Below are positions 12,565-24,837 of a stretch of 64,000 nt of DNA, piece by piece. A program made the position numbers and the translations under genes. The notes beneath the pieces are model-generated. The model saw nothing but the letters and a program-made list of their open reading frames with translations, had not been told where the DNA came from and did not search any database. Source of the stretch: Bathymodiolus brooksi (lineage: Eukaryota > Mollusca > Bivalvia > Mytilida > Modiolidae); contig OY804588.1 in NCBI GenBank assembly GCA_963680875.1, positions 74,176,829 through 74,240,828 of the forward strand. The letters run 5' to 3'. Within the stretch, counting starts at the first letter, position 1; every line of letters begins with the position of its first letter.

Positions 12565-13265
12565 GAAAAATTAAAGTCGAATACACCACAGTGACACCTA
12601 CATCGAGCGATAAATAATCATCTGTGACAATTACCTACTAAATGGGGGCCATCGTGGCCATGATCGTATGGTAGTTGGATTTACAACTACCTATGAAATT
12701 GGTGCCTATCACCACTGATGTTGTGGGTTCAACTCCCGCTCAGGGCGAGGAGTACAACATTATGTGATAAAGTTTGTCAGTGACTTGTCAACTCCCGCTC
12801 AGGGCGAAGAGTACAACATTATGTGATAAAGTTTGTCAGTGACTTGTGGCAGGTCAGTGGTTTTCTACGGGTTCTCCGGTTTCCTCCACCAATAAAACTG
12901 ACTGCCACGATATAACTGAAATATTGTTGAAAGTGGCATTAAACATCACAAAAACAAACCAAAAAACTAAACCTACTAAATGAATTTACTAACTATAATT
13001 ACTCAAATATTCTTATTTCAAGTGTAGGTTTGACATAAACTGAACCAATCCTAGCAGTAGACAAATTATAGACTAGTCCAGATGTGTGTATTGACTGAGC
13101 GTCAGAAGTATGCAGAGATAAAACTACAAGATGTTTGTCAGAATAAAGACAAAAACAAAGAATAAAGATAAACATATAATATATTTTTTTCAACACTAGG
13201 AATCGGCTTAAGAATCGATCATTGGATCACGCTGATGTCCGACTGATTAATAAATGTTTCTGAAA
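12565..13265. mobile_element. dispersed 'gatcgatcat' element interrupted by a SINE
   Basis: The pieces on either side of the SINE (ctgtgacaattacctactaaatg, then gaatttactaactataatta...gaatcgatcattggatcac...gatgtccgactgatta) match the element in PRPF38B intron 5 at about 51786-52548. That copy has hAT-like ends (tagtgatggga / ccacta). It is non-coding. Confidence 0.65.
12645..12970 (+). mobile_element. full-length tRNA-derived SINE (family 2) with 12-bp target duplication
   Basis: acctactaaatg flanks both sides (12633-12644 and 12971-12982). The head contains tggtagttgga (box A-like) and gtgggttcaactcccgc (box B-like). The tail reads tccaccaataaaactgac, then cacgatataactgaaat, then an A-rich end. 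A roughly 59-bp internal segment (caactcccgctcaggg...agtgacttgt) is tandemly duplicated. Other copies are at 10480, 13985, 14263, 47646, 53655, 55507, 57128 and 61930. Confidence 0.9.
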
Positions 13266-13984
13266 TACCAGACAATGGGTACATTTATTATGGAATTTGA
13301 AAAAATTGATGAGGAAATTGAAAAAGCAAGCTTCAAACAAAGATTAAAACAGACAGCATCTACATTTGATGACCTTTGTAATCTAGGGATGTACAGTGAA
13401 AACATTGTTATTCAATTGTGACTGTTAATATCAAATTATATATTCAATAAATTAGTTCTAATCTCATCAAATCATGCAATTTTTTTTTTAAAAACAAATG
13501 AATATGGGGGTCACCCTTAAAAATATCTTTGTTTCCTACACCCAACCTTTCACAATGGGTCGGTAGGTAGGGGGATTCCCCCCCCCCCCCCCCCCCCATA
13601 AAAAATCCAAAATATGGACATCATTCAACATCACATTTACAGCATGCTGCGTTCACATGACACAAATCTGATTCCTGATTCGAGCTTCAGATTTTGATCA
13701 TATAAAACAGTGTTAACCAGTCCAGGACATAAATTCTGAAACAAACAGTTCCAGAAACTCTCCTTCATGATTTCCGATAACCGAAATAAAACAAAAAGTC
13801 ATTGCCAAATCACCCAAAAAATATTTAATATTCAGGTGCGGGAATCATTTTTTTTTTTATTTTTGCCCAGGATAAATGGTGTAGACACAAAATCACTGCA
13901 AGTAGATGGAATAAACCAAAAAACATGCAATAGTGTTCTACATTTCACAGTTGCTTTAAAAATTAATTCAACATAAAACTGAGG
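13266..13984. other. noncoding stretch with a C homopolymer
   Basis: A C-run of about 20 bases lies at 13579-13598, next to a 'gggtcggtaggtaggggg' scrap that resembles the internal part of the GGCCAAAA MITE family. No gene was seen. Confidence 0.5.
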
Positions 13985-14250
13985 TTGGGGGTTGTGGTGC
14001 TTAACGCCACTTTCAACAATATTTCAGTTATATCGTGGTCAGTTTTATTGGTGGAGGAAATCAAGTATCCGGTGAAAACCACAGACCTGCCGCAAGTCAC
14101 TGACAAACTTTATCACATTATGTTGTATCGAGTACACCTCGGCTCACCATTATCGGATTAAAAATCATAACTTTAGTGGTGTTAGGCACTGATTGCACAT
14201 GTACTTGTAAATCCAACTACCATACGATCACGACATCTCCTAGTGTTTTT
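13985..14250 (-). mobile_element. SINE family 2, antisense
   Basis: It reads from the tail (cttaacgccactttcaacaatatttcag) to the head (aactaccatacgatcac) and is diverged from the 12645 copy. Confidence 0.85.
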
Positions 14251-14262
14251 GGTTGGAAGGTT

Positions 14263-14515
14263 GGTTTTATGGTACTTAACGCCACTTTCAACAATATTTC
14301 AGTTATATCGTGGCGGTCAGTTTTACTGCCATATTGGTGGAGGAAACCGTAAAACCCGGAGAAAACCACTGACCTGTCGCAAGTCACTGACAAACTTTAT
14401 CACATAATATTGTATCAAGTACATCTCGCCTGAGCAGGGTTCAAACTCACAACGTTAGTGGCGATAGGCACCGATTGCAGACAGTTACAAAAACAATCAT
14501 GACCATGATGGCCCC
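14263..14515 (-). mobile_element. SINE family 2, antisense, adjacent second copy
   Basis: Same orientation and same tail start as the preceding copy, which lies only about 12 bp away. The head ends in atcatgaccatgatggcccc. The pair may be a tandem insertion. Confidence 0.85.
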
Positions 14516-16935
14516 TAGTGTTTTTGGACAGATTCTGCATGCCCCTATTCTTAAATTTTGGAAGGGCAAGTAATATCTCGGAACTTGTGCTTGTGTAAGG
14601 TGAATTTGGTTCCAGTGGCAGTGTTGTGAGTGGGACACTGACATTTGAATATGCCTAGGCTATGTGCTATGTAGTGACTACACACCGGCATTCTCGGTCT
14701 TGACATTTAAAATATAATATATATCGTAGTTATTAGTACGCCGATATACCAAATAACACGTCATGTGTATCTAGTCAAAAGACAAAACATTTTTACCCAA
14801 CATTTTGAATTTTACTTTTTTTTTATGATCAAGTAATGACATCCATATGTCAGTAATCTTAACACCACTCGTTGAATTTTATATTATGTACAACCTTCCT
14901 TCTAGATCCACAGGTAACGTAGGGTCGTATCCATATGTAGAATCCATCCTGCATACATTCTTTTATAGTTCCATCAATATGGTTGTTTTCAAAATTCATA
15001 TATTTCCGCCATATTGAAAATTATTACTGTACGCATGCCCATTACATTAAAAAAATAAACAGCTAGATTAAAAGACAGATTTCGTAAATACTTCATTAAA
15101 GGGGAAGTAACCAAACATTGATGTGTTTATTTCAAACAATGGATTTAGCAAAATAGTTTATTTATTGAAATTTAAATAACCAATGGAATGATCGCACAGA
15201 ATATTACTATTTTGATTTTTATAGGTGTCGTCATTTTGTGGAACTCTTTTGTATTGGAGAGTATATAACATTTGCGCCTATTCCAAATAACTTTAGCGAA
15301 CGACACACTAATTCAAATAGACCGTGCGAAGATAAGCAAAATTCTCGAAGCACAACATTGTCAGACTTTATATTTGAAAGAAAAAACAAACAATGTTTTA
15401 AGTGGGTCGTAAACATTCATTTCACAGTAGTATACCATTTTTTTAAACAGACTTCAACTAAAAAAAATTCAACTTCCTTATTTCTGTTGGACATAATTAA
15501 TTATATCTAGTTCTCCAGCAACAAACAAGATTTGCTAACATACTCATATTTCAGAGAAGTATGAGTCCGTTTGTATGGACTCAATACATTATTGATTAAT
15601 TTAACTTTTTCGACCTTTAATACATTTTGTCCGATCATCGGATGAAGATGAACTTTCATCTGAACTGCTCTTTACAAACAGACGTTCTATTAGTTGTTCA
15701 TGTAACTCGTTTGGTGTACACTATAAAGTAGGCAATTCTATATTCTAGCATGACGTCCTTCGTTGGCTATATGAATGATGCCGTGATAAAACTCCCTATA
15801 TATTTAAATTTGTACCTGCGTATTGTCGAACACATTATTAACGTCATTCAGAATTGATTTCATGTAATCATACAGGACCGTGGTGCATACAAATATAAAA
15901 ATGCTTGTTTTGTTTCTTTACATATTTTCCCCGGATAAATACTAAAGACAACTATCTATTCACTTTGACTTTTGTAATTTGTCGTCTTCCTGTGACGTAG
16001 TTTACAAGGAACGCTGGTGAGATTGATACAAGCTGGTTACAAAATAACTTATCATGGAACTTTTTTATCATTTATGACTGTTTTGCTTATCACAGAAAAA
16101 AAAGAAATTTGAAAGCGACCTGGTTTTTTTCTCTACAACTCATTCCAATAAGCATTCCGCGATTTTGACAAATTCGACCCAATTGTGCCATAACAACACA
16201 CCATGAGGACACTCCAGTTTTGTCTGGTAATCAATCAACTTAAAAATAAACCACTCACAACATTTAGAAACACGAAACCATTGATATTGAACACATGACG
16301 ATGCGATGCTTGGTGTACGGGTATTATCCGAGTCATCAAGAAATACACAAATTAATGAATTATATGTATCTGTTAGTCCTTTGGCTACAACGTGACTACT
16401 GTTTTCATTTCAACTTGCTAAATTGTTTGAGCTTTCGGGGGGAGAGGGGTACGCCCGGAACCCCATCTTAATTCAGCTCCCCAGATCTGTCGTTGTTAAT
16501 TATTTTGTGCGTACACTTCATTTAACCCTTGCTACGCAACTGACTTCGTACGATACTTGTAGAGACAATCATTTAATTCATTGATTCTTCCAGACGTACA
16601 TTTCAGACCCTCCCTTTTGACAAAACAATGTTATTGTCGATTTGTTGAATATTTAAATTGCTTAAATCCAGAAATTAGTATAGATTTGAAATATGGTAAG
16701 AAAAATATAAAGAATTGAATACTATGGAATTTTTTTTTAATCGTTACAAGAAATTGAAAGTTTATCCATTATTTTGATTATGAGTAAAAAACCAAGTTTG
16801 CTCCGCTCTCAAAAAACATTATAAAATAAAATTTGCACATAATCATTTGTAATAAATTATTCAGTAAAATTCTTTGTCGAACCGTTTTAAGCTTTTGACA
16901 TTTTATGACACATCGATTCTATAAGAAAAGTTTGA
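14516..16935. other. noncoding stretch, no gene recognised
   Basis: Frames at 15238-15510 (+) and 15231-15416 (-) overlap each other and have no family-like motif. No TIRs or arrays were seen. An acidic-looking stretch near 15640-15670 is too short to judge. Confidence 0.5.
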
Positions 16936-18200
16936 AGATACCAAAGAGGTAATCAGAATCCGTAAATCTAAGGACAGACAACACAATGGCCAAAAGATAC
17001 CAAAGAGGTAATCAGAATCCGTAAATCAAAGGACAGACAACACAATGACCAAAAGATACCAAAGAGGTAATCAGAATCCGTAAATCTAAGGACAGACAAC
17101 ACAATGGCCAAAAGATACCAAAGAGGTAATCAGAATCCGTAAATCAAAGGACAGACAACACAATGACCAAAAGATACCAAAGAGGTAATCAGAATCCGTA
17201 AATCTAAGAACAGACAACACAATGGCCAAAAGATACCAAAGAGGTAATCAGAATCCGTAAATCAAAGGACAGACAACACAATGACCAAAAGATACCAAAG
17301 AGGTAATCAGAATCCGTAAATCTAAGGACAGACAACACAATGGCCAAAAGATACCAAAGAGGTAATCAGAATCCGTAAATCGAAGGAGGACAGACAACAC
17401 AAAGATACCAAAGAGGTAATCAGAATCCGTAAATCGAAGAAGGACTGACAACACAATGGCCAAAAGTTACCAAAGAGGTAATCAGAATCCGTAAATCGAA
17501 GAAGGACAGACAATACAATGGCCAAAAGATATCAAAGAGGTAATCAGAATCCGTAAATCAAAGAAGGACTGACAACACAATGGTCAAAAGATACCAAAGA
17601 GGTAATCAGAATTCGTAAATCAAAGAAGGACTGACAACACAATGGCCAAAAGATACCAAAGAGGTAATCAGAATCCGTAAATCGAAGAAGGACAGACAAC
17701 ACAACGGCTAAAAAATACCAAAGAGGTAATCAGAATCCGTAAATCAAAGGACAGACAACACAATGGCCAAAAGATACCAAAGAGGTAATTATGATCCGTA
17801 AATCAAAGAAGGACTGACAACACAATGGCCAAAAGATACCAAAGAGGTAATCAGAATCCGTAAATCGAAGAAGGACAGACAACACAACGGCTAAAAGATA
17901 CCAAAGAGGTAATCAGAATCCGTAAATCGAAGAAGGACAGACAACACAATGGCCAAAAGATACCAAAGAAGTAATCAGAATCCGTAAATCGAAGAAGGAC
18001 AGACAACACAATGGCCAAAAGATACCAAAGAGGTGATCAGAATCCGTAAATCAAAGAAGGACAGACAACACAATGGCCAAAAGATACCAAAGAGGTAATC
18101 AGAATCCGTAAATCGAAGGACAGACAACACAATGGCCAAAAGATACCAAAGAGGTAATCAGAATCCGTAAATCGAAGGACAGACAACACAATAGCCAAAA
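16936..18200. repeat. 59/62-bp minisatellite, about 21 copies
   Basis: The unit begins agataccaaagaggtaatca, then gaatccgtaaatc, then aaggacagacaacacaatgg. The first seven units are 59 bp and alternate between two subtypes (ctaagg...atggcc and caaagg...atgacc), a dimeric higher-order pattern of 118 bp. Later units gain a 3-bp gaa insert (62 bp), and one unit lacks the atggcc block. Frames across the array are artefacts. Confidence 0.97.
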
Positions 18201-19317
18201 GAAAATGACAAAAAGGACAAATAACGATCTACAAATCATACACATAGAACTAGATCGAGCAACACCAACCACACTAAAATCGGGGTGAACTCAGGTTCGA
18301 ATAGGAAATGTACCGTCTGGAAGAAAATATATGATGTACTGTCTTTTCTATGATGTAATGTCTTTATTAATATTAGAACGTCGTGTTTTTAATACGACGT
18401 CATTTATTCTTTGCTATAGGACTATTAAACGTGATAAAGATGCCATATACATTTGGCTGGGGTTTTTTTTGCTGTTTTTGTTTTTCGTTTTTTGTGGTTT
18501 TATGTTTGTTTTTAAAGGTAAAAGGTTAAACATAGACAAATTTTCATATACAAGCACGACCAGAGCAGTGTATTTAAGAAATAATAGATATAGCTTTTGT
18601 TATTCAGTTTCATTAAGATTTATGACAAAAAATGAAAACGGAGCTTCAAATATCTTGAAAATTCTATTGTACGTATTAACAGAATTTTTCACAAAAGTTA
18701 CATGTTAATCTCGGTGTCTATTCATTACGCTAATCAAAATTATAAAATCTTTCCTTTATTGATTTCCATCATAGATGGCGCAATGTCACTATTTCCTGTT
18801 CATCGGCGGAAAGACGACCGAGAAGCGTGATATTTGAAATTTTATATAAAAGCTGAATATCAAGCGCATTAGGTGAGAGACATTGTTCAGTCCACAAATC
18901 ATGTTGATATTTCAGTTAACAAAGTATAGTAAACAAATAATCTTCAGTAGTGAAGGACGGCCAGAGATGTAAAGAAAGAAAAAGAAACCCATCAAACAAT
19001 TACTGACAAACTGTATTTTCTGTGTGATGGCTGATGCTGCAATAACAATAATACTATTAATAGTATTAATATACCAAAAATATAGACTCTAGGGTACAGG
19101 AACTTGTCCATTTATAAAACTATTTAATAAGTGTACCCGTGTGCTCAATCAATCAATCAAAGTTTTATTTAAAGTCGGTACAGTTTATAACAATACAACA
19201 TAAGCTCTCGAGAGCTTTTCAAACCGACATGCATAACAAAATTACATAAATAAAATACAGCACAACAAAAACATGTCATTCAATACACATCCAGACAAAC
19301 CTATGCATACATCTCTG
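18201..19317. other. AT-rich noncoding stretch
   Basis: A 125-codon frame at 18331-18708 is dominated by F, L, V and Y in T-rich DNA, with no upstream splice signals or family motif, so I do not call it. 19140-19260 (aatcaatcaatcaaagttttattt...gctctcgagagc) resembles 37270-37370 and is probably a retroelement 3' end. Confidence 0.5.
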
Positions 19318-19630
19318 TGTTTTGACCTCTGGACCCCCACAAGTGCCTCTCTGCGCACCCACTGTCACAGGACGGGTACCACGACTTACCGAAATCTCCC
19401 CTGTATGTGGAATAATCCCCCCAGAAGTGATATATATACAACTTATTTAGGTTCCTATGTAGTTTTTAAATAAAAATAATACGCTTTGAAAGTTGTAGAG
19501 CCGATTTAGTGTTGTCAATATAAGAAATGTGCATATTCCAAGATGGCGGAAATTCTTAATGGGAGATAACTCTATTTACCTGTGACGTTAGCACTGTTTA
19601 TGTACTTGTAATATATAATAACAAAATTAT

Positions 19631-21855
19631 AATATGAAACCGGCACGGCCTTGAATGCTCGCGCATCTGAAAATTATCTGGCAATTTCATCAAAAAGTGT
19701 CGAGATTTTTTGGGCCGAGATATATTAGGGACGACGTTTTTTAGGGCCGAATCTAGTCTCATTCAATCGCAATCGTAACTACTCGGCCATTCTCGCTACC
19801 CTGCAAATAATTTTATTTGCAGGGTAGCGAGAATGGCCGAGTAGTTACGATTGATTCAATCGAGCTGTCGTTCCTTTATTCGAGTTATCGTTCCTTACGA
19901 AATCTCAAAAGTTAACTTCCGCGTAGAAACAAAAATTCTTGTCAGTATGTCAGAAGAGATTTAATAAATTAAAAAATATCAATATAAGTAAAACAAGCTA
20001 ACAAAATGACTTTTATTACACACGGGTTCCGGGTTTCAGTGGTATCGGACGTACGAGAGAGGGTACGAGACTTCAGGATCACATTTGCGCTTTATGTTAA
20101 GAAGATCTTCATTAGTTGAGTGTGTTAGTGTGTTACCCGGAAACCGGTGTTTACAAAACGTAGAATTTTTTTTTCTTCGACAATATGTTCAACCATGTTG
20201 GTAAAAAAATCCTAAGTACACATTTTATACCATAAAGAGCTCGCTTAAGCTCGCATAATATGAAATCGGCACGGCCATGAATGCTCGCTCATCTGAAAAT
20301 TATCTGACAATTTCATCAAAAAGTGTCGAGATTTTTTGGGCCGAGATATATTAGGGACGACTTTTTTTAGGGCCGAATCTAGTCTCATTCAATCGAGCTG
20401 TCGTTCCTTTATTCGAGTTATCGTTCCTTACGAAATCTCAAAAGTTAACTTCCGCGTAGAAACAAAAATTCTTGTCAGTATGTCAGAAGAGATTTAATAA
20501 ATTAAAAAATATCAATATAAGTAAAACAAGCTAACAAAATGACTTTTATTACACACGGGTTCCGGGTTTCAGTGGTATCGGACGTACGAGAGAGGGTACG
20601 AGACTTCAGGATCACATTTGCGCTTTATGTTAAGAAGATCTTCATTAGTTGAGTGTGTTAGTGTGTTACCCGGAAACCGGTGTTTACAAAACGTAGAATT
20701 TTTTTTTCTTCGACAATATGTTCAACCATGTTGGTAAAAAAATCCTAAGTACACATTTTATACCATAAAGAGCTCGCTTAAGCTCGCATAATATGAAATC
20801 GGCACGGCCATGAATGCTCGCTCATCTGAAAATTATCTGACAATTTCATCAAAAAGTGTCGAGATTTTTTGGGCCGAGATATATTAGGGACGACTTTTTT
20901 TAGGGCCGAATCTAGTCTCATTCAATCGAGCTGTCGTTCCTTTATTCGAGTTATCGTTCCTTACGAAATCTCAAAAGTTAACTTCCGCGTAGAAACAAAA
21001 ATTCTTGTCAGTATGTCAGAAGAGATTTAATAAATTAAAAAATATCAATATAAGTAAAACAAGCTAACAAAATGACTTTTATTACACACGGGTTCCGGGT
21101 TTCAGTGGTATCGGACGTACGAGAGAGGGTACGAGACTTCAGGATCACATTTGCGCTTTATGTTAAGAAGATCTTCATTAGTTGAGTGTGTTAGTGTGTT
21201 ACCCGGAAACCGGTGTTTACAAAACGTAGAATTTTTTTTTCTTCGACAATATGTTCAACCATGTTGGTAAAAAAATCCTAAGTACACATTTTATACCATA
21301 AAGAGCTCGCTTAAGCTCGCATAATATGAAATCGGCACGGCCATGAATGCTCGCTCATCTGAAAATTATCTGACAATTTCATCAAAAAGTGTCGAGATTT
21401 TTTGGGCCGAGATATATTAGGGACGACTTTTTTTAGGGCCGAATCTAGTCTCATTCAATCGAGCTGTCGTTCCTTTATTCGAGTTATCGTTCCTTACGAA
21501 ATCTCAAAAGTTAACTTCCGCGTAGAAACAAAAATTCTTATCAGTATGTCAGAAGAGATTTAATAAATTAAAAAATATCAATATAAGTAAAACAAGCTGG
21601 CAAAATGACTTTTATTACACACGGGTTCCGGGTTTCAGTGGTATCGGACGTACGAGAGAGGGTACGAGACTTCAGGATCACATTTACGCTTTATGTTAAG
21701 AAGATCTTCATTAGTTGAGTGTGTTAGTGTGTTACCCGGAAACCGGTGTTTACAAAACGTAGAATTTTTTTTTCTTCGACAATATGTTCAACCATGTTTG
21801 TTAAAAAATCCTAAGTACACATTCTATACCATAAAGAGCTCGCTTAAGCTCGCAT
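19631..21855. repeat. four tandem copies of a 533-bp unit
   Basis: The units start aatatgaaa(c/t)cggcacgg at 19631, 20257, 20790 and 21323, and end agctcgcttaagctcgcat. Copies 2 and 3 look identical, copy 4 has a few changes, and copy 1 is the most diverged and carries a 93-bp insertion. Each junction reads ctcgc-AT-aatatg, and AT is also the dinucleotide at the insertion site in the host repeat. A split fifth copy lies at 37650-39620. No coding frame was seen. Confidence 0.97.
19770..19853. mobile_element. 84-bp foldback MITE with 9-bp target duplication
   Basis: The 41-bp arms (starting caatcgtaactactcggcc) are perfect inverted copies around TT. attcaatcg flanks both sides (19761-19769 and 19854-19862), and the other three 533-bp copies hold the empty site with a single attcaatcg. 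A 9-bp duplication would fit Mutator-like or Merlin-type transposases; this is an inference. Confidence 0.95.
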
Positions 21856-22005
21856 ATTAAATGAATTTTTAAATGCTCATATTGGATTAAATTATTCACA
21901 ATGAATGTAAATAATTTAAAGCCCACTCGCCACGACAAGGCTATGAGCATGTGAAGGGGGCAAGGAATTTAATGGGAAATTTAGTCTTCATTACTTGTAT
22001 TTACA

Positions 22006-22727
22006 GTGTCCTTTTGCAGATGTTCCCACGATATTGGATGTTTTTGTGCATGAAGATGCATGAAAACGGTTATTTTTCGGGTATTCTTTTCTTTCTGTTT
22101 CAAGACTTTTTTGCTTAAAAAAGCAAGGTATGTGTATTTGTTATGTCAAGAATTTCTTTTATGTCTTGTAAAGTGTCCATTACTTCTTTGTGAACTACGT
22201 GTCTCATATTACTGATATTTCGATCACAAGAATAATAAAATCATTCCTGTTACAGAAGAATGTTTATGTCGCCACATTCTTTCGTCTAGGTAGCTGGGTA
22301 GTAGGTGTGATGATGCACCTTTCATTTCTTTTAATCAGTACTTTGCCTTTACTACATCTTGGCTGTCTCGTTGTATGGGTGTGTTGAGTAACTTAGTGGT
22401 GCAGACATCACGGAGGTACTGCATGGTACATCTGGATCACCGTCTTCTCTCCAATCTCTACCTGCTTTACAGTTGTACTGACTTTGGTTTGGTGACTCCA
22501 TAAGTAGATGATATACATTTGTACAACCATTTCCCTAGTGGAACTCTGGATTTCTCGAAGAAGGACCCAGTTCGTATAGTTCTGTACGTGTGACAATACT
22601 AGTAGTAGTAAGCATCAATGAAAGTATCCAAATCTGTTTCGAAGGCTTTCTCGTCAAAATATTTATTACTGCAATCGTTGCCCCCTATTTGGCATACAGT
22701 ACACTCCAAGTGTATCAACGATCATAC
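22006..22727. other. noncoding stretch
   Basis: Short frames at 22190-22387 (+) and 22408-22596 (-) have no supporting motif. No repeat was recognised. Confidence 0.45.
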
Positions 22728-23035
22728 TCTCAGGTCCGACATATTCCTCCTAAAATGTCCGACAAATTTGAGAGTCAACACTCTCTAAGTCCGACTATTT
22801 GGTCGGACATTTTGGTCTTGGTTGGACGTGAGAGTGGATATTAAAAGATTTTTTTTTACATTTCTCGAGGTGAATATGTCAAACATTTTGTGATCGATGC
22901 GTATTTATAAGCGTACTTTCTTTCCGGTGTGTAGAATGTGCGGGTAGTAAATACCCTAGTGTATTTTTACCTTGCACCATATTCGCGCCAGGAAAGGTAG
23001 CTCTAAGGTCAATATTTGTGAGGCTCGGGCACAAC
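22728..23035. repeat. dispersed repeat (copy 1)
   Basis: ggtccgacat...ttgagagtcaacactctctaag, then acatttctcgaggtgaa, then tgtgatcgatgc recur at 23763-23912. taccctagtgtatttytacc...gcgccaggaaaggtagct recurs at 35123-35192. It contains short inverted phrases (gtccgac / gtcggac). Confidence 0.85.
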
Positions 23036-23762
23036 AGTCGTTCGATGCATAGGAGCACCTCATAATCAAAGAATTGTACAATAATTTCGAGTTACACCGT
23101 TTGTGTTTCTTTAATCTGTTTAATTTTAATAGATCTTTCTAGTACATTTAAATTTTACGATTACAATCGGAATGCTAGAAATATCGTAACTTTTCCGAAA
23201 TCTAAACTTTAAAATTATCTACGCCGAGTCCAGCCCTGGCTTGGATTTCTCGAAAAAAGTTTTCTTAACAAACCAAATTAAATTTGAGTAAAGACTCGAC
23301 TTAAGTTTGCGTTTTGACTTTGTTTGTTTGGAGAAATCACTGACGATTTAAAAAAAAAAAAAATCTGTTGTCACTTAAAACAGAGTCAGTGAGGCCGGTA
23401 CGGCTGTGTACATGAATGAATAAGAGATAATTCTTTCGGAGTGTGATATCCATATAAAGGTGAAATAACGGATGCAAAAATCACCGGCTAAAGTTACACA
23501 ATATTCCGTTTACAAATATTTCAAGTCCCTATATTTGTTCATCTGTGACGGCAATATGTGTATTGGACTAGGTATTACAGCCAGCTTGATATGAATTAAT
23601 TAGCTCAGGTTACAGGTGTCAATAATGGAAGGAACATCTTGTTGACACAAATTTCCAGGTGCCAGGGGGATAACAATTATAATTAATTCTATTTAATGTT
23701 GTTGTTTTTTATTACTATTTGTTTGTAGGTACATTTGCAATCATTGAAGTAAATTTAATTTG
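23036..23762. other. noncoding stretch
   Basis: An A-run lies at 23349-23363. No gene or clear repeat was seen. Confidence 0.45.
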
Positions 23763-23992
23763 GGAGTCAACACTCTCTAAGTCCTACTATTAGGTCGGAC
23801 GTGAGAGTGGATATTTAAAGATTTTTTTTTACATTTCTCGAGGTGAACATGTCAAACATTTTGTGATCGATGCATATTTGTAAGTGTACTTTCTTTCCGG
23901 TATGTAGAATGCACTGCCGTAGCACTCGGTACGGTTGGTACGGTTCCGACCGTACCACTTTTTTTGGCTGGTACGGCAAACCGTACCACAAT
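23763..23992. repeat. dispersed repeat (copy 2) with adjoining GGTACGG hairpin
   Basis: 23763-23912 is a second copy of 22785-22935. 23924-23992 follows, rich in cggtacggtt / aaccgtacc inverted words able to form a compact hairpin. A scrap of the latter (ggccgtaccactttttttt) lies at 35072. Confidence 0.8.
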
Positions 23993-24030
23993 TTCGAAAG
24001 AAAAACATAATTTTGAGATGAAAAAAGGAT

Positions 24031-24395
24031 ATTCTTTGATATTACGAATTTAGTTTGTTACACATATTTTCATTGGTTCTTCAGCCCTGAATGTCAGCAT
24101 ATATTCGGAAAACAGACGTATATATTTCAGTCCCCAAAAATGATTAAAACATGGACGACAAAACATTACGCTTCACTGAATCAATGGTATAATACGGGAT
24201 AATAAATGTATTTTTACCAAATTAAATGCTGTTTTTATACTCAAAACGGCTGCATGAACAAAAAATTATTACAACGGTTAATTCCGTCACAAATACCTGA
24301 TCGATTCAGCAAACTCCTATTAGTAGGGTGCCCAGTGTTAAAAAAGACGCTTAGTTATCGAGTTTGGGTTAACGGAATTACACACGGCTAATTTT
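24031..24395 (+). repeat. solo copy of dispersed module B, with extension
   Basis: From atattacgaatttagtttg to gatcgattcagcaaactcct it matches 33796-34075 and, inverted, 33430-33725. The extension tagtagggtgccc...ttaacggaattacacac matches, inverted, 31130-31185. Confidence 0.9.
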
Positions 24396-24837
24396 GGTAT
24401 TAAACGCCAGAAAAATTATTACATTTTGTATTTTTAATTGTCGTCGTAAGTTTCTGTGGTCACGATTTTTTTAATTTCACGTTTTTCAAAGGTACCCTCG
24501 GCTGACACATTGCACATGGTATTTTCAGGATGAAAAATAAAAATATTCTCCGCTATCTAAATAGCTAAAAAGGTTTTTACATAAGAAATAATGTATCAAA
24601 GATATAATTAAAATAAAAACGGGATGTAAATAATTGATTTTTGAAAGAGTATATCAGCCTTACTTTAAGCCTCAAATTTGACCCCAACTTAACCGTATTT
24701 TCAACAAAAGCAAAGTAATTACACTACATTATAAATGTACTTTGATTTTGAAGAAAACATATTGATGAAATGTACATGTGTGCCAAAAATCATAATCTAA
24801 ATATCAGCGGTTGTTGAGAAATTGGCAAAATATGAAC
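24396..24837. other. AT-rich noncoding stretch
   Basis: No gene or repeat was recognised. Confidence 0.45.

Larger units (their letters stand above)
19318..22005. repeat. dispersed repeat split by the 533-bp tandem array
   Basis: The outer parts 19318-19630 and 21856-22005 are together the reverse complement of 35637-36070, where the same sequence is uninterrupted. The array therefore inserted in, or expanded within, this older repeat at the sequence acaaaattat/attaaatg. Confidence 0.9.

Noticed and set aside
18331..18708. 125-codon plus-strand frame
   Set aside because: Composition (F, L, V, Y) follows local T-richness. No motif, splice context or partner exon.
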